Assembly (NCBI RefSeq): GCF_014656415.1
Contig: NZ_BNCJ01000017.1
Coordinates: 1-64,000, forward strand
DNA length: 64,000 bases
Reading direction: 5' to 3'
Source: Seohaeicola zhoushanensis
GTDB taxonomy: Bacteria; Pseudomonadota; Alphaproteobacteria; Rhodobacterales; Rhodobacteraceae
Under the pieces are notes generated by a model, which was not told the origin of the DNA, did not search any database, and saw only the letters and a list, made by a program, of their open reading frames with translations. Numbering within the stretch: position 1 is the first letter of the stretch; each line of letters starts with the position of its first letter. Shown here piece by piece: positions 58,842-64,000 of the stretch. Made by a program: the position numbers and the translations under genes.

Positions 58842-60817
58842 GCAACCTTCTCCTTGGCGGTACCGGCGCGGGCCGGAGCGCTGCTGTCCATGTCCTGCTT
58901 CTCGCGGATACAACTTATGATCGTGGCGATGAAATTCTCTTCATCTGTCAGGAACTTTTCAAGGATAGCACGGTTGCCCGCGACATGGGGATCGAAATGC
59001 CGGGTCAGCAGGTCCTCGATCAGCGGCGCGATCTCGGCGCGGATCGCGCCTTCGTAGCGTTTGGCCGGGCTGTCGCTGCCGAACTTCCAGAACCGCCGCC
59101 ACCAGCTCGACTGCAGGTCGAGCGAGAGGGTGCGGGCCAGCGCCGTGGGCGCGGCGGGCGGTTGCGGCGCGGGCAGGGTGATGTCCTCGTCATGCGCCGC
59201 GATCCCGAAGTTGTCCTCGAGATAGTCGCTGACGTCGCGCAGCGTATCCTCCAGCACCTGCGCCGTGCCCTTCTTCAGCATGGCGCAGACCGAGAGGAAG
59301 GCGGTGCGCATCATCATCCGCAGGGTGATGGCGTCAAAGGTCCAGGTGTCGCATTCGCCGTGCGCCTGCATGTGCGACTCGAGCGCCGCCAGCGCGCTGC
59401 CGACAAAGCTCTCGCGCGCCCGCTCCAGCCGGTTGGAGAGCTGCAGGCGGCGGTCGGCGGCCATGCTGTCGAAGCGGGCCAGCGCGGCGCGGCGGATGTC
59501 GGAGCCGCTTTCGGCGACCGCCGCGAAGTCGAGCGCCGGCACCTCTGCGCCGCCGGCCTTGCGGCCCGCGACATGGTTCACCGTGTCGATCATCTGGGCC
59601 AGGTTCTCGATCCCGGCCGCCAGCTCGTCGAGCAGCATCTGCCCCGGCCCCTCGCAGATGCGGGTCGAGATGGCGCGGTGCAGGTCGCCCACGCCCGAGG
59701 CGTCGAAGGCCACCTGCCGCAGCATGACCGGGTCGTCCAACTCGCCCGGCACGGCTTCGACCCAGTTCTCGAGCGCGGCGCGGCTGGCGGGCATCATGTT
59801 GGCGCAATTGTCGGCGATGGCGCAGGTCGCCCAATAGCCGCTGCCGACCAGCACGTCGATCTTGTCGGAAACGCCCGCCTTCCGCAGCGTGCGGCGGATG
59901 CTGGTCTTGATCTCGCGCGCCTCGTTCACCGGGTCGGCCAGGGTGTCGATGCGGTTGACGAAGATCACCACCTCGCGCGCCTCGACGCTGCAGATGATCC
60001 GCAGCAGGGCCATGTCCATGGTCGAGAGCGCCTGATGCGCCGAGAGGATCACCACGCAGACCCGGCTGTCGCTGATCGCGTTCAGCGTGATCTGCTCGCG
60101 CATCATGAAGGTGTCGTTGACGCCGGGCGTGTCGCGCAGGCACAGGCCGGTCGGATAGCTCGGGATGTCGACGTAGAGATCGGCCAGCTTGGTGATGTCG
60201 GCGTAGATGCCGTCCTCGGCCGTCACGTCGTCGGGATCGCCGAAGCAGATGTATCTGTCGATGATCTTCTTGTCGATGTCCTCGAAGGCATGGCTGGTGC
60301 CCAGCAGCTTGCCGAAATTCTCGCCCAGCCGTTCCTCGGTGGCAGTCTTCATCTTCATGACCTGCCGGCGCACCGTCTCGGCCTCGGTCTCGAAGCCGGC
60401 GCGGTGGGCCATCTCGCCCAGCCGTCCGCCGGTGTTCACCAGCCGGTCCCACTCCAGCTCGTCGAAGAAACGGAACAGCGCCCGCGTGTTCGGCGGGCGG
60501 CGGCGCGAGTTCAGATGGATCGCGGTGATGACCGAGGTCCAGGGGTTCACGTCCGAGGGCAGCAGGTCGGTCTCGCCGATCAGCGCGTTCAGAAGCGTAC
60601 TCTTGCCCGCCTTGACCTGACCGATGATGCTGACCGCCGGCTCAAAGGAAACGATCTGATCCTGCAGGCTCTCCACCGCCTCCTGCACGAAGGGCAGCGG
60701 GTTGGTCGCCAGCACCTCGGCCGCCTTCTCGGCGCGGTTCAGGCGTTTCCAGAACGACTCGAGCTCGGCAAAGCCGCCGGTTCGGAACAGGGCGAAGGGG
60801 CCGGTGTCGGTTTTCAT
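58838..60817 (-). CDS. Large dynamin-like GTPase (659 residues)
   Basis: First gene of the operon. P-loop IIGQVKAGKSTLLNALIGE (66-73), switch-region LPSDVNPWTSVITA, G3 LRDTPGVNDTF (229-232), G4 FVNRIDTLADP (288-291). The shared sentences LPSDVNPWTSV, LLGTSH, DTPGVND and VILSAHQAL show close paralogy to the 706-residue protein. After the G domain comes a helical stalk (about 370-640) with a Pro-rich break near 560 and the aromatic, basic patch SSWWRRFWKFGS, a plausible membrane-binding tip. The upstream region (60818-61169) is shared with gatC. Confidence 0.86.
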   Translation of the reverse strand: MKTDTGPFALFRTGGFAELESFWKRLNRAEKAAEVLATNPLPFVQEAVESLQDQIVSFEPAVSIIGQVKAGKSTLLNALIGETDLLPSDVNPWTSVITAIHLNSRRRPPNTRALFRFFDELEWDRLVNTGGRLGEMAHRAGFETEAETVRRQVMKMKTATEERLGENFGKLLGTSHAFEDIDKKIIDRYICFGDPDDVTAEDGIYADITKLADLYVDIPSYPTGLCLRDTPGVNDTFMMREQITLNAISDSRVCVVILSAHQALSTMDMALLRIICSVEAREVVIFVNRIDTLADPVNEAREIKTSIRRTLRKAGVSDKIDVLVGSGYWATCAIADNCANMMPASRAALENWVEAVPGELDDPVMLRQVAFDASGVGDLHRAISTRICEGPGQMLLDELAAGIENLAQMIDTVNHVAGRKAGGAEVPALDFAAVAESGSDIRRAALARFDSMAADRRLQLSNRLERARESFVGSALAALESHMQAHGECDTWTFDAITLRMMMRTAFLSVCAMLKKGTAQVLEDTLRDVSDYLEDNFGIAAHDEDITLPAPQPPAAPTALARTLSLDLQSSWWRRFWKFGSDSPAKRYEGAIRAEIAPLIEDLLTRHFDPHVAGNRAILEKFLTDEENFIATIISCIREKQDMDSSAPARAGTAKEKVA

Positions 60818-61169
60818 GGGCGGTCTTCCGTCTGGTGGGAGCGGCGCACTCCGAACACGCGCAAAACGGCCGGTCCAGCAGGACGGCCGGGGCGATGCGG
60901 GTCCGGAATATCTCTGCGCAAGACTTCACGCTCCACGAATTGCATGGGCCGACCAGACCCCAAGAACCTGCCCAAACTAAGGCGCAATTTTGATAAAATG
61001 TTACGTGTCTGGGGCGATCCCGCCGCAGCGCCTCCCTGCCGCAGCTTTCGCCGCGATTCCGTGCGCCCGTGCGGTTCCGGCCAACCTGAATCGCCAAGCC
61101 GGGCAGGGCGGCCTTGAAGGCAGGGGCGCATGGCGGTAAACGGCGCGGGACCGATCGGAGAACAGCCGC
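60818..61169. promoter_or_regulatory. Divergent intergenic region between GTPase operon and gatCA
   Basis: 352 bases without a supportable gene. An AT-rich island at 60975-61003 (CAATTTTGATAAAATGTTA) in an otherwise GC-rich stretch is the likely promoter core; on the minus strand it reads TTTTATCAAAAT, pointing toward the dynamin gene. A GGCCG/CGGCC-type hairpin lies at about 60870-60890. Nothing else recognised. Confidence 0.4.
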
Positions 61170-61457
61170 ATGTCGATTGACGAAACCACCGCCGCCCGCG
61201 TGGCCAAGCTGGCACGCATCAAGGTCGAGCCCGAGGCCCTGCCGGGACTCGCCACCGAGTTCAACACCATCCTCGGCTTCATCGAGCAGCTGAACGAGGT
61301 GAACGTCGACGGCGTCGAGCCGATGACCTCGGTCACGCCGATGCGGCTGAAGCGGCGGCAGGATGTCGTCACCGACGGCAACCAGCAGGCCAAGGTCCTG
61401 TCGAACGCGCCCGATGCGCGTGAAGGTTTCTTTGCGGTTCCGAAGGTGGTCGAATGA
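61170..61457 (+). CDS. gatC: Asp/Glu-tRNA amidotransferase subunit C
   Basis: A 95-residue subunit that stabilises GatAB, which converts Glu-tRNA(Gln) and Asp-tRNA(Asn) to the amide forms. [20 protein letters not shown] and [20 protein letters not shown] are GatC hallmarks. GGAG lies before the ATG. The stop overlaps the gatA start by four bases. gatB is not adjacent. Confidence 0.95.
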   Translation: MSIDETTAARVAKLARIKVEPEALPGLATEFNTILGFIEQLNEVNVDGVEPMTSVTPMRLKRRQDVVTDGNQQAKVLSNAPDAREGFFAVPKVVE

Positions 61458-62941
61458 GCGCTCTCAACACCCTGACGCTGGCAGCGGCGCGCGATGCGCT
61501 GCGCAAGGGCGAAACCACGTCCGTGGAACTGACCGAGGCCTGCCTCAAGGCCATCGAGGGCGCCGACGCGCTCAACGCCTTCGTGCACAAGACCCCCGAG
61601 ATCGCGCTGGAGCGCGCCAGGGCCGCCGATGCGCGCATCGCCCAGGGCGACGCGCCGGCCATGTGCGGCCTGCCCATCGGCATCAAGGACCTGTTCTGCA
61701 CCAAGGGCGTGCCGAGCCAGGCGGCGTCCAACATCCTCAAGGGCTTCCTGCCCGAGTATGAATCGACCGTCAGCCAGAACCTGCTGGACGCCGGCGCGGT
61801 CATGCTGGGCAAGCTCAACATGGACGAATTCGCCATGGGCTCGTCCAACGAGACCTCGGCCTATGGCAATGCCGTGAACCCCTGGCGGCGCGGCAACGAC
61901 GACACCGCGCTGACGCCGGGCGGCTCCTCGGGCGGTTCGGCCTCTGCCGTGGCGGCCGACCTCTGCCTCGCGGCCACCGGCACAGACACCGGCGGCTCGA
62001 TCCGCCAGCCGGCGGCCTTTGTCGGCATCACCGGCATCAAGCCGACCTACGGGCGTTGCTCGCGCTGGGGCATCGTCGCCTTTGCCTCCTCGCTCGACCA
62101 GGCCGGCCCGATGACCAAGGACGTGCGCGACGCGGCCATCATGCTCGAAGCGATGTGTTCTTCGGACCCCAAGGACAGCACCTCGACCGACCTTCCCGTG
62201 CCGAATTTCGAGGCCATGCTGACCGGCGACATCCGCGGCAAGACCATCGGCATCCCCAAGGAATACCGCATGGACGGGATGCCCGACGAGATCGAGGCGC
62301 TCTGGACCCGCGGCGCCGAGATGCTGAAGGACGCCGGCGCGAAGATCGTCGACATCTCGCTGCCGCACACCAAATACGCGCTCCCCGCCTATTACGTGAT
62401 CGCGCCGGCCGAGGCCTCGTCGAACCTCGCCCGCTATGACGGCGTGCGCTATGGCCACCGGGCGAAGCTGGCGCAGGGCGACGGCATCACCGAGATGTAC
62501 GAGAAGACCCGCGCCGAAGGCTTCGGCAAGGAGGTCCAGCGCCGCGTGATGGTCGGCACCTACGTGCTCTCGGCCGGCTTCTACGACGCCTATTACAACC
62601 GCGCCCGCAAGGTCCGCACCCTCATCAAGAAGGACTTCGAGGATGTCTTCGCCCAGGGCGTCGACGCGATCCTGACGCCCGCCACCCCCTCGGCCGCCTT
62701 CGGCCTGGGCGAGATGCAGGACGCCGACCCGGTGCAGATGTATCTCAACGACGTCTTCACCGTGACGGTGAACCTCGCCGGCCTGCCCGGCATCGCCGTG
62801 CCCGCCGGTCTCGACCGTCAGGGCCTGCCGCTGGGGCTGCAGCTGATCGGCCGGCCGTGGGAGGAGGGCGACCTCCTCAACACCGCGCTTGCGCTGGAAT
62901 CCGCCGCCGGTTTTGTGGCCAAGCCGGCGAAATGGTGGTAA
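61454..62941 (+). CDS. gatA: Asp/Glu-tRNA amidotransferase subunit A
   Basis: A 495-residue amidase-signature enzyme that releases ammonia from glutamine for GatB. The Ser-cisSer-Lys triad is present: [10 protein letters not shown] (Lys), [15 protein letters not shown] (cis-Ser), and [15 protein letters not shown] (nucleophile Ser). [20 protein letters not shown] is the glutamine-site block typical of GatA over other amidases. Length matches the family. Confidence 0.96.
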   Translation: MSALNTLTLAAARDALRKGETTSVELTEACLKAIEGADALNAFVHKTPEIALERARAADARIAQGDAPAMCGLPIGIKDLFCTKGVPSQAASNILKGFLPEYESTVSQNLLDAGAVMLGKLNMDEFAMGSSNETSAYGNAVNPWRRGNDDTALTPGGSSGGSASAVAADLCLAATGTDTGGSIRQPAAFVGITGIKPTYGRCSRWGIVAFASSLDQAGPMTKDVRDAAIMLEAMCSSDPKDSTSTDLPVPNFEAMLTGDIRGKTIGIPKEYRMDGMPDEIEALWTRGAEMLKDAGAKIVDISLPHTKYALPAYYVIAPAEASSNLARYDGVRYGHRAKLAQGDGITEMYEKTRAEGFGKEVQRRVMVGTYVLSAGFYDAYYNRARKVRTLIKKDFEDVFAQGVDAILTPATPSAAFGLGEMQDADPVQMYLNDVFTVTVNLAGLPGIAVPAGLDRQGLPLGLQLIGRPWEEGDLLNTALALESAAGFVAKPAKWW

Positions 62942-62978
62942 AAGGGACCAAAGCAAGAAAACCGCTGAGGCAGCAGCC

Positions 62979-63791
62979 ATGCGCGCACTTCTGATCCTGT
63001 TCACCGCAGGCGCCCTTGGCGCCTGTGCCCCCGACGTTCCCGACAGCGGCTTCGACGCGATGCGCTCGCGCGAACTGGCGCGGGCCGAGGCGAACAGCCC
63101 CGGCAACGGGCTGTTCATCCCGCCGACCGCCGTGTCCGGCGAGACCCTGCCGCCCGCCGCCGGCACCGGGGCTGTGGTGGAATCGCCCTCGGACACGCTG
63201 ATCGCCGCGCCAGCGGGCGGGCAGCCCCTGAGCGACGCCGAACTCGCCGCCGAAACGGCAGCGGCGCTGGCCGCCAGCAGCGCCAATTCCGGCGTGCCCC
63301 CGGTCAACGCCAGCCCCGCGAACCCGCCGCCTGCAATTGCCGCCGCGCCCGCAGCCGTCCCGGCCCAGGCGCCCGCCACCGTGCCCGCCCCGGTCGAAGG
63401 CCACGCCGGCCTCTCGCGCGAAAACGACTTCGGCGCCGTCTCGAACAGCCGCAGCATCGAGGGCGACGCCGAGCAGATCGCCCGCAACCGCGAGCAATAC
63501 CAGCAGATCGCCCCCACCGCGCTCCCCACCCGCGACGGCTCGACCGGGCCGAACATCGTGACCTATGCGCTCGAAACCACCAACGAACGCGGCACCGCGC
63601 TCTACAAGCGCAGCATGATCATTCCGGGCCGGGCGCAGCGCGCCTGCGCGGGCTATCCTTCGCCGGACCAGGCCCAGATCGCCTTCCTCGCGGCAGGCGG
63701 ACCGGAACGCGACCGCCACGGGCTCGACCCGGATGGCGATGGCTTTGCCTGCAGCTGGAACCCGGCCCCCTTCCGCGCCGCCAAGAAATAG
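62979..63791 (+). CDS. Lipoprotein with C-terminal Excalibur-like motif
   Basis: A 270-residue protein. The signal peptide MRALLILFTAGALGAC ends in lipobox LGAC, so it is membrane-anchored. A long Ala/Pro-rich linker (about 50-145) precedes a folded end with ALYKRSMIIPGRAQRACAGY and HGLDPDGDGFACSWNPAP, which matches the calcium-binding Excalibur pattern (DxDxDG with Cys). The ATG at 62979 starts the signal peptide; the stop is eight bases before the next start. Function unknown, likely in the cell envelope. Confidence 0.83.
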   Translation: MRALLILFTAGALGACAPDVPDSGFDAMRSRELARAEANSPGNGLFIPPTAVSGETLPPAAGTGAVVESPSDTLIAAPAGGQPLSDAELAAETAAALAASSANSGVPPVNASPANPPPAIAAAPAAVPAQAPATVPAPVEGHAGLSRENDFGAVSNSRSIEGDAEQIARNREQYQQIAPTALPTRDGSTGPNIVTYALETTNERGTALYKRSMIIPGRAQRACAGYPSPDQAQIAFLAAGGPERDRHGLDPDGDGFACSWNPAPFRAAKK

Positions 63792-63799
63792 GGTCCAAG

Positions 63800-64000
63800 G
63801 TGCCGATCTGGCATCCCTCGCCCAATTTCGGCCCCCGCCGCGACGGGCAGCGCCCCTCGCTGGTGGTGCTGCACTATACCGCCATGACCGGCGCCGCCGC
63901 CGCGCTAGAACGGCTCTGCGACCCGGCGGCCGAGGTTTCGGCGCATTACCTGATCGGCCAGGACGGCACCGCCTGGCAGATGGTCGACGAAGACATGCGC
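63800..64000 (+). CDS. N-acetylmuramoyl-L-alanine amidase, 5' part
   Basis: An incomplete gene cut by the window edge; 67 codons are visible from a GTG. It reads VPIWHPSPNFGPRRDGQRPS, then LVVLHYTAMTGAAAALERL, in which HYT is the first zinc-site motif of amidase_2 enzymes, and VSAHYLIGQDGTAWQMVDE, with the typical second motif. This is the AmpD/AmiD family that removes stem peptides from murein. No signal peptide, so cytosolic recycling of anhydro-muropeptides (AmpD role) is likely. Confidence 0.85.
   Translation, partial: MPIWHPSPNFGPRRDGQRPSLVVLHYTAMTGAAAALERLCDPAAEVSAHYLIGQDGTAWQMVDEDMR

Noticed and set aside
54791-60817. Dynamin operon as part of a phage-defence island
   Set aside because: Some bacterial dynamins have defence roles, but no nuclease, toxin, integrase or other mobile genes are nearby, and the flanks are housekeeping genes (gatCA) and ordinary transporters. 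Left as possible but not supported.

Overview
The window is a high-GC (clearly above 60 percent), gene-dense bacterial chromosome segment. Gene content points to a Rhodobacteraceae-type alphaproteobacterium: the rnd-kpsF-lptC-lptA-lptB-hpf-ptsN order, a DUF2927-type lipoprotein, bimodular capsule glycosyltransferases, and TTAACCAT-like sites of the CtrA type. No rRNA, convincing tRNA, insertion sequence, prophage or CRISPR array was seen. The last gene, an amidase, runs off the right edge.

Layout. (1) 74-9677: surface polysaccharide region. It holds an ABC-2 polysaccharide export permease with an SH3-domain partner, then divergently cysQ (PAP phosphatase), kdsB, galU, two GT2 paralogs, a GT14-like branching transferase with a long extra domain, and a two-module sulfotransferase. 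A PAP-removing enzyme beside a PAPS-using enzyme suggests that a sulfated capsule is made here. (2) 9682-14450, minus strand: LPS transport and Kdo operon (rnd, kpsF/kdsD, lptC, lptA, lptB) followed by hpf and ptsN. (3) 14633-19961: a chemoreceptor lacking its signalling domain, a secreted protein of unknown function, and a second export pair (outer-membrane barrel plus Wza-like protein). (4) 20148-26545: CoA catabolism (CaiD-like crotonase, ADP-forming acyl-CoA ligase, acyl-CoA dehydrogenase), class II aldolase, LysR regulator and a VOC protein. (5) 26656-30336: adenine deaminase and AMP nucleosidase as an overlapping pair, then HU. (6) 30465-38347: a cyclase-hydrolase fusion, DMT exporter, glutathione peroxidase, msrB-msrA, suhB, an MBL protein, an FAD-linked 2-hydroxyacid dehydrogenase, and a DsrE-family protein behind a palindromic operator. 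(7) 38369-44622, minus strand: a membrane-stress-like cluster of XpaC, TelA, a DUF2927-like lipoprotein, an SPFH/YdjI-like protein, cytochrome b561 and a YdjG-like zinc-ribbon protein, led by an unlisted 38-residue membrane peptide. (8) 44674-54730: RluB-type pseudouridine synthase with a seven-fold 32-residue repeat tail, tadA, clpS, two tandem cyclase-domain paralogs, an MBL hydrolase, an XRE/ImmA-like protein, a VOC protein, a YiiX-like hydrolase, an MFS transporter and a small unknown protein. (9) 54791-60817, minus strand: four overlapping or near-contiguous GTPase genes. (10) 61170-64000: gatC, gatA, a lipoprotein with an Excalibur-like tail, and the start of an amidase.

The most unusual feature is the four-GTPase operon. 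It alternates large dynamin-like and small GTPases (659, 256, 706 and 384 residues). The two large proteins are paralogs and so are the two small ones, so it looks like a duplicated two-gene module. The last small GTPase carries a C-terminal Roadblock/LC7-like domain, recalling MglA/MglB-type switches joined to membrane-remodelling dynamins. I know of no characterised system with this layout.
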